Assembly (NCBI GenBank): GCA_012959805.1
Contig: DUCN01000011.1
Span: 1 to 64,000, forward strand
From: Myxococcales bacterium
GTDB taxonomy: Bacteria > Myxococcota_A > UBA9160 > UBA4427
Direction of reading: 5' to 3'
DNA: 64,000 bases
Positions 28,019 through 37,106 of the stretch are shown here, piece by piece. The position numbers and the translations under genes were made by a program. Under the pieces are notes generated by a model, which had not been told where the DNA came from, did not search any database, and saw only the letters and a program-made list of their open reading frames with translations. Numbering within the stretch: the stretch's first letter is position 1; each line of letters opens with the position of its first letter.

Positions 28019-28834
28019 ATGCAAAGCGTACTCTCGATCGCGGGCTCCGACCCGACCGGCGGCGCCGGCCTCCAAGCCGACCTGCAAGTCTTTCACGCCC
28101 ATGGCGTCCACGGAGCAGCCGTCCCCACCGCACTCACGATTCAAGACGGACTCCGAATTGGTCGCGTTCTCCCGGTCTTCCCTTCGGTCCTGCTCGAACA
28201 GCTGCGCGCGACACTCGACGTCCTTCGGCCGAACGCAATCAAGATCGGCATGCTCGCGACCGACGACATCGTTCGAAATGTGTTGCTCTCTCTCGCCCGG
28301 TTTCCAGAGATCCCCGTCGTGATCGATCCGATCCTCGCCGCGAGCGACGGCTCCGCACTACTCGAGAAACGAGCCTACCCGGCACTTCGAGACCTGATCC
28401 AGGGTCGCCGCATCCTGACACCGAATTGGCCCGAGGCCGAAATTCTCGTCGATGCCTCGCTTCCCCGACGAAAGGATGGAGAGGCCGCGGCGCGCGAACT
28501 CCTGCTGGATCTCAATCTCGACGCGGTGTTGCTCAAGGGAGGACATCTCGAAGGCGATTGCGACGATCTCCTCGTCTACCGCAAGTCAGCCGACAGCTCC
28601 TCCGACAGCTCGAACAACGATGCAGAGATCGTCTGCGAGTGGCTGCCCGGAAAGCGGCTCCCCGGCCCGCCTGTACATGGAACCGGATGCGCATTGTCCG
28701 CGGCGATCGCGGCGGGCCTCGCTCAGGGCCAATCAATCCCGGACGCCGTTGTTCAGGCAAGGCGATTCGTTCGACGCGCGATCGAGAACGCACAGACGCT
28801 AGGGAATGGCGCCCGAATCCTGGCTTTTCAATGA
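28019..28834 (+). CDS. thiD: Hydroxymethylpyrimidine / phosphomethylpyrimidine kinase
   Basis: Phosphorylates HMP twice for thiamine synthesis. The ribokinase-fold protein shows VLSIAGSDPTGGAGLQADLQVF at the N-terminus, GAAVPTALTIQDG, KIGMLAT, VVIDPILAASDG, LTPNWPEAEIL and VHGTGCALSAAIA with the catalytic loop. ATG 28019 (MQSVLSIAG) matches the family start. A Ser/Asp-rich stretch near residues 195-205 (SADSSSDSSNND) is an unusual loop. The stop overlaps the MutS-like start by ATGA. Confidence 0.93.
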   Translation: MQSVLSIAGSDPTGGAGLQADLQVFHAHGVHGAAVPTALTIQDGLRIGRVLPVFPSVLLEQLRATLDVLRPNAIKIGMLATDDIVRNVLLSLARFPEIPVVIDPILAASDGSALLEKRAYPALRDLIQGRRILTPNWPEAEILVDASLPRRKDGEAAARELLLDLNLDAVLLKGGHLEGDCDDLLVYRKSADSSSDSSNNDAEIVCEWLPGKRLPGPPVHGTGCALSAAIAAGLAQGQSIPDAVVQARRFVRRAIENAQTLGNGARILAFQ

Positions 28835-30684
28835 GCGTGAACTCACGCGACCGAAGCGACGGCGACGATTGCGCGGCCTCACCGATGAGCACCTACACAG
28901 ACGGCTTGGCGAAGGCGACCCTAGACGAAGGATTGTGGACGAGACGGTCTCGCTTCGCCTCCAATGCCCGACTTTTCTTTTTCGTCGCATTTCTGATCGT
29001 TGCATGGTTGGGCTTTGGAACCCGTACGCTTTCGCCGGGTTGGATCTTGCTCCCGACCGCGGCCTTCGTCGTGCTGGTCATCGTCCATGATCGAATCTTG
29101 CGGCGCGAAGAACGCGCCTCCCGCGTCCGACGCTTTTTCGAGGACGGGATCGCGAGGCTCGAAGATCGCTGGGCCGGCCGCGGCAATGCGGGAGAACAAT
29201 ATCGCGATCCCACTCATCCCTATGCCGATGATCTAGACGTATTCGGCCAGGGCTCACTCTTCGAGCTCCTCGCAACAACCAAGACAGAGACCGGCAATCA
29301 GAGGCTCGCGGGCTGGCTGCTTGAGTCCGCAGACGCCGACACGATTCGGCGACGTCAGGCTGCGGTTCGCGAACTCACTCCCCGCCTCGACCTGCGTCTA
29401 CGCATGGCCTTGGCGGGCGACGACGCCGGCTCCCCGATCGCCCAGGAGGCGCTCGAAGCCTGGGCCGCCGCGCCTGCCGCGGCATTGCCTCGAGTGATAT
29501 TCGTTTTTGCCATCGGCGCGACGTCAATGTCCATGTTAGGCCTGGCTCTATGGGTGTTGACCGCGGCGGGCCCCGGGCCAATGATTGCTGCCCTGACCCT
29601 TCAATCGATCCTTGCCTTCGCGCTTCGCAGCCGGGTCGCGCCGGTTCTAGCCGCAGCAGAAACTCCGGTGGGATCGCTTGCGCGCACGGCGTCTCTTCTG
29701 GGATGCATCGAAACCGACAAATTCGAATCCGCACTTCTTGCGCAACTGCGAGCCGAACTCGAAACCACCGGCCGTCCGCCGTCCGGAGAGCTGGAGGCTC
29801 TTCGCATCCTGGTGGATCGCCGGGATGCCCGATCCAATCAGTTTTTCGCACCGATCGCCGCGCTCTTGATGTGGGGAACGCACGCGGCTCTGGCGCTCGA
29901 GAAATGGCGGGGCCGATGCGGGCCACGTTTGTCGATCTGGATCGAGGCGGCGGGGGAGATTGAGTCGCTCTGCGCTCTGTCGACTTTTGCGTACGAACGA
30001 CCAGAGAATCCGTTTCCGGAAATCGTCGAGGCCGAGGCGGTCTTCGATGGGACGGCATTGGGTCATCCACTTCTCCCGGCTGATCGCTGCCAGCGAAATG
30101 ACCTGGCCTTGTCTTCGAGAGATTCCCGTCCACAACACCCACAACACCCACAGGGTTTGGTCATGAGCGGCTCGAATATGTCGGGCAAGAGCACCATGCT
30201 TCGAACCGTGGGTTGCAACACGATTCTGGCGCTGGCGGGTGCACCGGTCTGCGCGCATCGACTCCGAATCTCACCTCTGCGAATCGCTGCATCCATTCGA
30301 ATCGTCGATTCGCTCCAGGATGGCCAATCTCATTTCATGGCCGAGATCACGCGTCTTCGGCAGGTCGTGGAAATCTCTCGCGGCCAAAGTCCGGCGCTCT
30401 TTCTCCTGGACGAAATACTTCACGGAACGAACTCCCATGACCGACGCATCGGCGCCGAGGCGGTCATCAATGGACTCATCGATCATGGCGCCCTGGGCAT
30501 CGTCACGACCCACGATCTCGCATTGACCGAGATCGTGTCGAAAAGTGAAGGCCGACTTCAGAACGTCCATTTCGAAGATCATCTCGAAGCCGGCGTCATG
30601 CATTTCGACTACATGCTCAGGCCCGGCATCGTCGAGAAAAGCAACGCACTCGCACTCATGCGTTCGATCGGACTCGACGTTTGA
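28831..30684 (+). CDS. Membrane-anchored MutS-like ATPase
   Basis: A 617-residue protein with a MutS C-terminal ATPase: Walker A GSNMSGKSTMLRTVG near residue 447, Walker B ALFLLDEILHGTNSHDR near 525, and a signature helix VTTHDLALTEI. There is no mismatch-recognition (domain I) or connector domain. Instead the N-terminus has two transmembrane segments (about 48-63 and 71-86), and a further hydrophobic region occurs near residues 225-265. Family members of this type exist in several phyla, but their role is unknown; they are not expected to replace MutS. It starts in the thiD stop, so it is co-translated. Confidence 0.8.
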   Translation: MSVNSRDRSDGDDCAASPMSTYTDGLAKATLDEGLWTRRSRFASNARLFFFVAFLIVAWLGFGTRTLSPGWILLPTAAFVVLVIVHDRILRREERASRVRRFFEDGIARLEDRWAGRGNAGEQYRDPTHPYADDLDVFGQGSLFELLATTKTETGNQRLAGWLLESADADTIRRRQAAVRELTPRLDLRLRMALAGDDAGSPIAQEALEAWAAAPAAALPRVIFVFAIGATSMSMLGLALWVLTAAGPGPMIAALTLQSILAFALRSRVAPVLAAAETPVGSLARTASLLGCIETDKFESALLAQLRAELETTGRPPSGELEALRILVDRRDARSNQFFAPIAALLMWGTHAALALEKWRGRCGPRLSIWIEAAGEIESLCALSTFAYERPENPFPEIVEAEAVFDGTALGHPLLPADRCQRNDLALSSRDSRPQHPQHPQGLVMSGSNMSGKSTMLRTVGCNTILALAGAPVCAHRLRISPLRIAASIRIVDSLQDGQSHFMAEITRLRQVVEISRGQSPALFLLDEILHGTNSHDRRIGAEAVINGLIDHGALGIVTTHDLALTEIVSKSEGRLQNVHFEDHLEAGVMHFDYMLRPGIVEKSNALALMRSIGLDV

Positions 30685-30797
30685 CGAACGGGCCGAAATG
30701 ACCCATCGGGGCTTCAACGGAGAGACCTAACATACGGCCCACCGTGTTTACCCCGGCGACAATCACCCGGTCACCCCAACTCCCATCTGGAGACTTC

Positions 30798-32405
30798 ATG
30801 TCTGCCCTCCTCCGATCATCGACCCTGGCTTTCCTGCTAATCTTCGCTGCCGACTGCAGCCCGCCTGTCCAGGCAGCAGGAGGTCACCTCACAAAGACTT
30901 CCCAGGATTCGGGCAGCACGCGCGTTCTCGACCACACTCCCGGCAAAGGCCGAGAAGTCAACGCCTGGTTCGCGGCCGGTCGGCAGAGCGTACGAAATGC
31001 GCAGCCATCGATTGACGGAGAAAAGCCTGCCAAGAACATCATCCTCTTCGTCGGCGATGGAATGGGCATTTCGACGGTGACCGCTGCGCGTATCCTCGAA
31101 GGTCAGCGACGAGGCGAAGCCGGTGAGGAGAATATTCTCTCCTTCGAAGAGCTTCCCTATGTCGCGTTCTCGAAGACCTATAACACCGATGCCCAGGTTT
31201 CGGACTCTGCGTCGACCATGACCGCGATGGTCTCTGGAGTCAAAACACAGACGGGAGTCCTCGGCGTCGATGAACAGGTCCGACGCTTCGACCATGAAAG
31301 CGTCGCCCAAGCACAGGTGCTGACCATTCTCGAAGAAGCCGAAGACCGCGGGCTAGCCACCGGCATCATCTCGACCGCATCATTGACCCATGCGACCCCA
31401 GCCGGTTGTTATGCCCATGTTCCAATTCGCTCGTGGCAGAACGATTCGAACATGTCAGAGGAAGCGCGCCAAGCCGGCTTTCCGGACATCGCGCGACAGC
31501 TGGTGGAATTTCCGCATGGCGATGGCCTCGAGGTGGCCATGGGCGGGGGCCGCGATCACTTCAGACCGAGGCATGCAAAGGATCCCGAAGATTCGGATCG
31601 GAAGGGTCAGAGAGGCGATCGCCGCGACCTGACACATGAATGGGTGAGTCAGGGAGCCAAGTCGCGCTTCATCTGGAATCGGGAACAATTTCTGGCCATT
31701 GACCCCGCCAAGACCTCCCACCTGCTCGGTCTCTTCGAACCCAGTCATATGCAATTTGAATCCGATCGAAGCCATGACCGTGCCGGCGAGCCGTCGCTTG
31801 CCGAGATGACGAGCCTGGCCATTGACCTGGTCTCCAAAGACCCCGATGGCTTCTTCCTCATGGTCGAAGCCGGCCGAATCGATCACGGCCATCACGGAGG
31901 CAACGCCTATCGCGCACTCGGCGACACCATCGCCCTGTCGGATGCCGTCCGAATCGCGATGAACAAAGTTGATAGGGAGGACACCTTGATCGTCGTCACC
32001 GCCGACCACAGTCATACGCTGACCATTGGCGGCTATCCAAAGCGTGGGAATCCGATCCTCGGAGAGGTCGTCGGCTTTAAGTGGTCGGAAAAGAAAGTCG
32101 GCGAGGGCGAACTCGCTCTCGATGCCGATGGCCGACCCTATACGACACTGACCTATTCGAATGGACCCGGCTTCGTCGATGACAAGAGTCGTGGGAGTCA
32201 ATCGGACGCGGACACCCAGAGCCCCGACTATCGCCAGGCCGCAACTATTCCGCTCAGCAGCGAGACCCACGCAGGCGAGGACGTGCCGATCTATGCAGGC
32301 GGCCCGCGTGCTGCACTCTTTCACGGCGTTCAGGAACAGAACTACATCTATCACGCCATGGTCGAAGCCTTTGGCTGGACTCGTGCAGGCATTCCGATCG
32401 AATAG
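30798..32405 (+). CDS. phoA: Alkaline phosphatase
   Basis: Periplasmic phosphomonoesterase of about 535 residues. ATG 30798 with GGAG upstream gives a signal peptide STLAFLLIFAADCSPPVQA. Metal and catalytic motifs are FVGDGMGISTVTAARI, VSDSASTMTAMVSG (nucleophile Ser in DSA), VEAGRIDHGHHGGN, VTADHSHTLTIGGYP and SSETHAGEDVPIYA, so all zinc and magnesium ligand blocks are present. No Pho box was identified upstream, although the 110-bp gap leaves room for one. A Cys at residue 19 is not in a good lipobox. Confidence 0.93.
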   Translation: MSALLRSSTLAFLLIFAADCSPPVQAAGGHLTKTSQDSGSTRVLDHTPGKGREVNAWFAAGRQSVRNAQPSIDGEKPAKNIILFVGDGMGISTVTAARILEGQRRGEAGEENILSFEELPYVAFSKTYNTDAQVSDSASTMTAMVSGVKTQTGVLGVDEQVRRFDHESVAQAQVLTILEEAEDRGLATGIISTASLTHATPAGCYAHVPIRSWQNDSNMSEEARQAGFPDIARQLVEFPHGDGLEVAMGGGRDHFRPRHAKDPEDSDRKGQRGDRRDLTHEWVSQGAKSRFIWNREQFLAIDPAKTSHLLGLFEPSHMQFESDRSHDRAGEPSLAEMTSLAIDLVSKDPDGFFLMVEAGRIDHGHHGGNAYRALGDTIALSDAVRIAMNKVDREDTLIVVTADHSHTLTIGGYPKRGNPILGEVVGFKWSEKKVGEGELALDADGRPYTTLTYSNGPGFVDDKSRGSQSDADTQSPDYRQAATIPLSSETHAGEDVPIYAGGPRAALFHGVQEQNYIYHAMVEAFGWTRAGIPIE

Positions 32406-32442
32406 AGCCGAGACAAACCTCCGAGACAGGCTTGGTAGGCTG

Positions 32443-32889
32443 CTAGGAGGCCGACGCCCGGACGCGTTCCATCCCCGATCCAGCGACGGTCCACAGTTCA
32501 GCTATGGCATTTCCATCGCTCATCAAACTCTCATGACGTGTGCCTACGTCGGCCGCTTCGGGCAATAACAGACGCTCGATCATGACCAGTCTCTCAGGTT
32601 GGGGCGATGCGGTCCCAACCTGGACGAGAAAGCCCGGCTCACGTGCCGCGAGTCGAGCAACAGCAATCACCCGATCATTCGCGAGGCTGGCCGAGAAGCA
32701 CCAAACACATCCATGCTCGGCTCGCCCTAACACAAACAGTGGTTGAGAACTGGCGAGCGGTTTCGAATCTAGGTCGGGTGGAAAACCAGCCAGATGTACA
32801 CCGTTCCGTGTCCGAAGAATGCGCCCCGTCTCATCAAACTCGTAACGCATCCCGAACGTTTCGATGATTAAATCGAGTCCATTAGTCAT
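32443..32889 (-). CDS. Hypothetical protein
   Basis: 148 residues; no family recognised. The sequence is beta-rich (MRYEFDETGRILRTRN, PLFVLGRAEHGCVWCFSA, VIAVARLAAREPGFLVQVG) and has no signal peptide or membrane segment. Coding-type codon use supports a real gene. ATG 32889 is chosen (AAGG 5 nt before it); earlier in-frame starts exist. It is divergently paired with the SnoaL-like gene across an unusually AT-rich 107-bp gap, which suggests shared control. Confidence 0.55.
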   Translation of the reverse strand: MTNGLDLIIETFGMRYEFDETGRILRTRNGVHLAGFPPDLDSKPLASSQPLFVLGRAEHGCVWCFSASLANDRVIAVARLAAREPGFLVQVGTASPQPERLVMIERLLLPEAADVGTRHESLMSDGNAIAELWTVAGSGMERVRASAS

Positions 32890-32996
32890 CGACGCCTTTT
32901 CCATCACCACATAAGGTCATTGAATCTACAATTCGATCCCATATTATTTCATTTCCAGTTATAAAATTCACTCTCCCAGCATCGTTGGAGATCTTC
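32890..32996. promoter_or_regulatory. AT-rich divergent promoter region
   Basis: The spacer between the divergent hypothetical and SnoaL-like genes is strikingly AT-rich (ATATTATTTCATTTCC, TTATAAAATTC) compared with the GC-rich surroundings. TATAAA at 32960-32965 is a possible -10 element for the plus-strand gene. A GGAG (32986-32989) precedes ATG 32997. Confidence 0.4.
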
Positions 32997-33446
32997 ATGA
33001 TCAATCATCCCAACTCGCTTCTCGTTCACCACTGCCTTAAAGCCGCGGGCGAAAGTGATCACGAGACGCTTCGTTTACTCTGGGCACCCGACATCGTCTG
33101 GAATATCAAAGGACAAAGTCCTTGGCGCGGTGAGGTCAATGGAGCTGATCGGATTCTCGACTACCTGTCGGAAATCGGGCGCATCGGAGCTGGCGGCCTT
33201 CATGCAGAAGTTCGCGATATCCTCGTCAGTGACGATCGCGCCGCAATGATCTGTCGTGCCCATGCCGAACTCGGAAACCAGGTTCTCGACGCCGATTACG
33301 TGATCATCGCCAATATCATGGGTCGACGAATCCAGAGAATTACGTCCGTACCCGTCGATCCGGAAAATGCCACCGAATTCTGGCAGAGTACTCGGGAAGT
33401 CAACGGCATTTCCTCGAATCCCCCGGTCGTCAACGCTGGGCTCTAG
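32997..33446 (+). CDS. SnoaL-like / NTF2-fold family protein
   Basis: A 149-residue small cone-shaped fold protein: HHCLKAAGESDHETLRLLWAPDIVWNIKGQSPWRGEVNGADRILDYLSEIG is the typical alpha1-beta1-alpha2 start of SnoaL-like proteins, with the phenol-free pocket residues not assignable. Such proteins are either small enzymes (isomerase, cyclase, hydrolase) or ligand-binding domains. ATG 32997 has GGAG 7 nt upstream. It converges with mpl and shares the four bases CTAG, which hold both stop codons. Confidence 0.7.
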   Translation: MINHPNSLLVHHCLKAAGESDHETLRLLWAPDIVWNIKGQSPWRGEVNGADRILDYLSEIGRIGAGGLHAEVRDILVSDDRAAMICRAHAELGNQVLDADYVIIANIMGRRIQRITSVPVDPENATEFWQSTREVNGISSNPPVVNAGL

Positions 33447-34921
33447 CCAGACGTCGCATTCGCGGCTTCGAGCGCGGCGAGCAACTTTTCCCAAATACCG
33501 TCGAACGCCCCATTGCTCATCACCAAGACGACATCCCCGGCGCGGCGGCCATCGACCACCCAGTCAACGATCGATTGAGTCTCGGAAAATGCTTGTGCGT
33601 CGACGCCCCGTCCGCGCAGCGCCTCCGCGACCGCTGCCGACGAGAGACACTCGGTCACTTCTCCCGTATTGCTATAGATCGGCTCATCGCCGACTTCGGC
33701 AATTGCAACTCGGCCGGCCCTCGACAACGCCTCGACATAATCGTCCTGAAAGAGCGCGCGCCGGCTGGTATTCGTTCGCGGCTCGAGCAGTGCTACCACC
33801 CGGCTGCCCCGATGCCGCTGGGAAATCGCCTCGATGGTTCCGGCCACCGCGGTTGGATGATGAGCAAAATCGTCAATGACCGTGACTCCGGCAGCCACAC
33901 CCCGAACTTCCTGACGACGCTTGACGCCGAGATGCTGGCGTAAGGCTTCGATCGAATCGTCCAGGGGAACGCCCAGAGAATCCAGCGCCGCCAACACTCC
34001 GACGACGTTCTCCGCGTTATGCGCGCCGAAGAGTGGGCTCACGACCTCCACTGACCGCCCCGCTTTTCGATCCTCGAGGGTGAACCGCAAGCCGTCCGGC
34101 TCCGGCCGGAGATCGTATCCCCACCAGTTCGCCAAGCCGGGCCTTTCCAGGCAGCCATCACACTGAATCGCATACCCATCTACTTCGCACGATGCGTCCG
34201 CCAACACATCACGCACGCCATCGTGTCCGACGGCGGCCACGATCCGGCCGGTGCTCTTCATCGAGCCGACCAGTTCGCGAAATGCAGACTTCACATGATC
34301 GAGGTCTCGGTAGATGTCTGCATGATCGAATTCGACCGAGGTCAAGATGAGCGTATCGGGGTGGTAGTGAAGAAATTTGGGCGTCTTGTCAAAGAAGGCT
34401 GTGTCGTACTCATCGCCCTCGACGACGAAATGCTCGCCCTCGCCTTCCCGAAACGAGCCCTCGAAGTCCAGTGAAATTCCACCGACGAGCAGCGACGGGT
34501 CTCGCCCGGTCGCCAACAAAATCTGGGCCATCAAGTTCGTGGTCGTCGTCTTACCGTGTGTGCCACTCACGGTGACGCAGTGGCGCTTTGAAATCGCGAT
34601 CTCGTAGAGGGCATCCGAAAAACTTCGATAGGGCACGCCCGAGTCGATCGCGGCCACCGCCTCGGGATTGTCCGCGCGTACCGCATTTCCGACTACCACG
34701 AGATCGGGTTCTTCGTCGAGAACGTTGGACGGAGCGAACCCCTCAACAACGGCGATACCCCAATCCGACAGGGCCGTACTCATGGGCGGATAGAGCTTCT
34801 TGTCTGAACCTGTTATTCGAATTCCGCGCGCTTTCAAGAGCCCGGCCAGAGAGCCCATGCCGGTCCCACCAATGGCGATGAAATGCACGTGTTTGAGTCG
34901 CTCGGGAAACGCCGCGCTCAT
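33443..34921 (-). CDS. mpl: UDP-N-acetylmuramate:tripeptide ligase (murein recycling ligase)
   Basis: Mpl joins the recycled tripeptide L-Ala-gamma-D-Glu-meso-DAP to UDP-MurNAc. The Mur-ligase body has HFIAIGGTGMGSLAGLL at the N-terminus, the P-loop VSGTHGKTTTTNLM near residue 115, and the Mpl-specific FVVEGDEYDTAFFDKTPKFLHY (MurC lacks it). SVEFDHADIYRDL and DDFAHHPTAV complete the set. 492 residues. The start overlaps the serine hydrolase stop by 4 nt. Downstream of ldcA this gives consecutive peptidoglycan-recycling steps. Confidence 0.94.
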   Translation of the reverse strand: MSAAFPERLKHVHFIAIGGTGMGSLAGLLKARGIRITGSDKKLYPPMSTALSDWGIAVVEGFAPSNVLDEEPDLVVVGNAVRADNPEAVAAIDSGVPYRSFSDALYEIAISKRHCVTVSGTHGKTTTTNLMAQILLATGRDPSLLVGGISLDFEGSFREGEGEHFVVEGDEYDTAFFDKTPKFLHYHPDTLILTSVEFDHADIYRDLDHVKSAFRELVGSMKSTGRIVAAVGHDGVRDVLADASCEVDGYAIQCDGCLERPGLANWWGYDLRPEPDGLRFTLEDRKAGRSVEVVSPLFGAHNAENVVGVLAALDSLGVPLDDSIEALRQHLGVKRRQEVRGVAAGVTVIDDFAHHPTAVAGTIEAISQRHRGSRVVALLEPRTNTSRRALFQDDYVEALSRAGRVAIAEVGDEPIYSNTGEVTECLSSAAVAEALRGRGVDAQAFSETQSIVDWVVDGRRAGDVVLVMSNGAFDGIWEKLLAALEAANATSG

Positions 34922-36078
34922 TCGGCCGTCAGACCCTCGAGGATCGCGTCGTGCACCTTGGGCCGAAGCGAAAAATGACTCCGCTTCGCCACCTGGTGAA
35001 TCCGATTCGTCAGCATGACGACGATCAACTCGCGTTCAAGATCGATCCAGAGAGAGGTTCCGGTAAAGCCGAGATGGCCGACCGAGTGGAGGGAGAAATG
35101 CTGGCCCGAGGAGGACGAACCTTCAGTTGGCGTATCCCATCCCAGCGCCCAATCCGACGACTCCGGCAGATGTTGGCGCTTCGAAAACTCGCGAACACGT
35201 TCCGGCGGAAGAATGTCGCTTCGGCCATGCCATGCATCCAAATAAAATTCGGCGAATTTCATCACGTCATCGACGGTCGAAAAGAGTCCAGCATGTCCGG
35301 CGACTCCGCCCATGGCATACGCGTTAGGGTCATGCACCTCGCCCCAGAGAATACGATCTCGCCACGGGCAGTTCTCCGTTGCAGCAACCCGTCGACGCAC
35401 TGAATCCGGCATTGCCTGCGAATCGTCTTCGGGAAGTGGGAAGAAATGCGTATCGGCAAGGCCGAGTCGTGTGAAAATCCGAGACTCACAAAACTGGTCG
35501 AGCGACTGCCGCGAGACCGCTTCGACGAGAGCGCCTAACACGATGAAATCGAGATCACCGTAGACTGCGGCTCCCCCCGGTTCGTGGACAAGCCCTGAAC
35601 GCAACACGCGATCGAGAATCCATTCGCGACCCTCGAGCGTACCGATCCATCGCTCGCCGGTCTTTCGTTCCTTTTGAATCAATAATTCGTGAAAACCGCG
35701 CCACGGCTTCAGCCCGGCCGAATGACAGAGAAGATGTCTAATCGTGATCTCTTCCTTGCCTCGATCGGCAAAACTCGGAAGCGATTTCGCAACCGGATCA
35801 TCGAGAGAGACCGACCCTTCGTCGGCTAGCATCATGATCGCCGTCGTCGTCGCGATCGGCTTCGTAAGCGATGCCAAGTCAAAGATCGTATCCCGACGCA
35901 TCGGCAATCGTTCGGGCCGCGCCGAGGCTAGCCCCCTCACCCAAGAGTACTCGAGAACCTCCCCCTCACGCGGCATACGCGCGAGCACGACTGCACCCGG
36001 AATCTCCTGCTTCTCGATGGCCTTATCCAGGGCCTTTTCTACTTTACCGAGCTTGCGCTCGATCAAACTCCGCTTCAT
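34918..36078 (-). CDS. Serine hydrolase, beta-lactamase class C / esterase family
   Basis: 386 residues without a signal peptide, so probably cytoplasmic. Motif 1 SxxK is FDLASLTKPIA (Ser near residue 69). The second motif is VYGDLDF, where most relatives have Y-S-N or Y-S-D. The third region is GHLGFTGTSLWID, with HxG in place of KTG. This pattern points to the esterase/D-aminopeptidase-like branch rather than antibiotic resistance. The 4-nt overlap with mpl and the nearby ldcA suggest action on muropeptides, which is inference. Confidence 0.82.
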   Translation of the reverse strand: MKRSLIERKLGKVEKALDKAIEKQEIPGAVVLARMPREGEVLEYSWVRGLASARPERLPMRRDTIFDLASLTKPIATTTAIMMLADEGSVSLDDPVAKSLPSFADRGKEEITIRHLLCHSAGLKPWRGFHELLIQKERKTGERWIGTLEGREWILDRVLRSGLVHEPGGAAVYGDLDFIVLGALVEAVSRQSLDQFCESRIFTRLGLADTHFFPLPEDDSQAMPDSVRRRVAATENCPWRDRILWGEVHDPNAYAMGGVAGHAGLFSTVDDVMKFAEFYLDAWHGRSDILPPERVREFSKRQHLPESSDWALGWDTPTEGSSSSGQHFSLHSVGHLGFTGTSLWIDLERELIVVMLTNRIHQVAKRSHFSLRPKVHDAILEGLTAE

Positions 36079-36188
36079 CCCGCCCCATTTCTCTATCTAG
36101 CTGTCGGCCTGTCATTTCGTCGAACAAGCTCGCCAGCGCTGCCCAACAATCGCATCGCGATGGTTGCAGCAACCGCGAGCCGTTGCCA

Positions 36189-37106
36189 TTAACGCGACGT
36201 CACCGCCGCTTCCAATACTTCGAGCTCTCCCCGCGAACCATCCAGGGCCCCTCGCCCCGCATAGGGCCAAGGTCGATTCTCTCTCCCATGCCCAAAGGGC
36301 AATCCCAAAACGACCGGCTTCCCAAGCGAGCCAAACGACTCTTCGAGCAACCGCGTCATGGTCCATTCCGGATAGCGCTCATCGTCGCATTCGCGAAAGC
36401 TGCCTAGCGCAATCGCCACCACACGATCGAATTTTCCCGCTGCGCGGAGCTGCTGCAGCATCCGATCAATGCGGTACGGCGGCTCCGTCACGTCTTCGAG
36501 CATCAAGATCGCATCACGCGTGTCGATTTCCCAAGGCGTCCCGAGACTCGCGACACAGATCGAGAGCGAACCGCCAACCATCCGTCCTTCGGCCCATCCA
36601 GAGGCCAAGGTCTCTCCGACATAACGCGGCAGTGGACCGGTTCCCTGAAGTGCCCGCACCAACGCTGACCCCGACTCGCCTTCGAGGGAGTCTTTCGTTT
36701 CGAGCATGGGACCATGGATGCCGAGCAGTCCCGCCTGCTTGCGCTGCCAGAGCAGGAGGGTCGTAATATCGCTGTAGCCGACGAGCGGCTTCGCCGCTTT
36801 GCGAAACGCCGCCGCATCAAGCGAGTCAATGATTCTTTGACATCCGTAACCGCCTCGCGCACAGATGATCACATCGATATCGGGATCTCGAATGAAACCC
36901 ATCAGCTCGCTTGCGCGCCGCTCATCTGTTCCCGCGAGGTAGCCATCCCGATCGAGAATGTCATCGCGCACAGCGACCTCAAAGCCAAGCCTTTCGAGCG
37001 CCAGTCGGCCCGCGTCAAGAGCCTCGGGATCCACCGGACCCGCAGGTGCCGCAATCGCAATTCGCGCACCAGGCCGAATGGCCCGGGGACGCCGGAGACT
37101 CGGCAC
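36189..37106 (-). CDS. ldcA: Muramoyltetrapeptide L,D-carboxypeptidase
   Basis: A family S66 serine peptidase that removes the terminal D-Ala from recycled tetrapeptides, making the tripeptide used by Mpl. The nucleophile Ser is in KPLVGYSDITTLL; further catalytic positions are in ILMLEDVTEPPYRIDRM (Glu) and VLGLPFGHGRENRPWPYAG (His). ICARGGYGCQRII is the conserved N-terminal block. 305 residues, normal. GTG start shares one base with the dnaB stop (TAGTG). It is followed by a 110-bp gap, then the serine hydrolase and mpl. Confidence 0.92.
   Translation of the reverse strand: MPSLRRPRAIRPGARIAIAAPAGPVDPEALDAGRLALERLGFEVAVRDDILDRDGYLAGTDERRASELMGFIRDPDIDVIICARGGYGCQRIIDSLDAAAFRKAAKPLVGYSDITTLLLWQRKQAGLLGIHGPMLETKDSLEGESGSALVRALQGTGPLPRYVGETLASGWAEGRMVGGSLSICVASLGTPWEIDTRDAILMLEDVTEPPYRIDRMLQQLRAAGKFDRVVAIALGSFRECDDERYPEWTMTRLLEESFGSLGKPVVLGLPFGHGRENRPWPYAGRGALDGSRGELEVLEAAVTSR

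Noticed and set aside
27982..28830. N-terminal 283 codons of the long frame that continues into the MutS-like gene
   Set aside because: This part overlaps thiD in another frame and is Arg/Pro/Ser-rich shadow sequence. The MutS-like protein starts at ATG 28831 in an ATGA overlap.
30131..30152. Two copies of a 9-bp CACAACACC repeat as a mobile or regulatory repeat
   Set aside because: It is a short in-frame His-Pro-Gln repeat within the MutS-like coding sequence; too small to mean more.
31455..32354. 299-codon minus-strand frame within phoA
   Set aside because: Antisense shadow of alkaline phosphatase; no recognised domain and the plus-strand gene is certain.
34918..36078. Antibiotic-resistance beta-lactamase
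   Set aside because: No signal peptide, YGD and HxG in place of typical beta-lactamase motifs, and a peptidoglycan-recycling neighbourhood; called a serine hydrolase instead.
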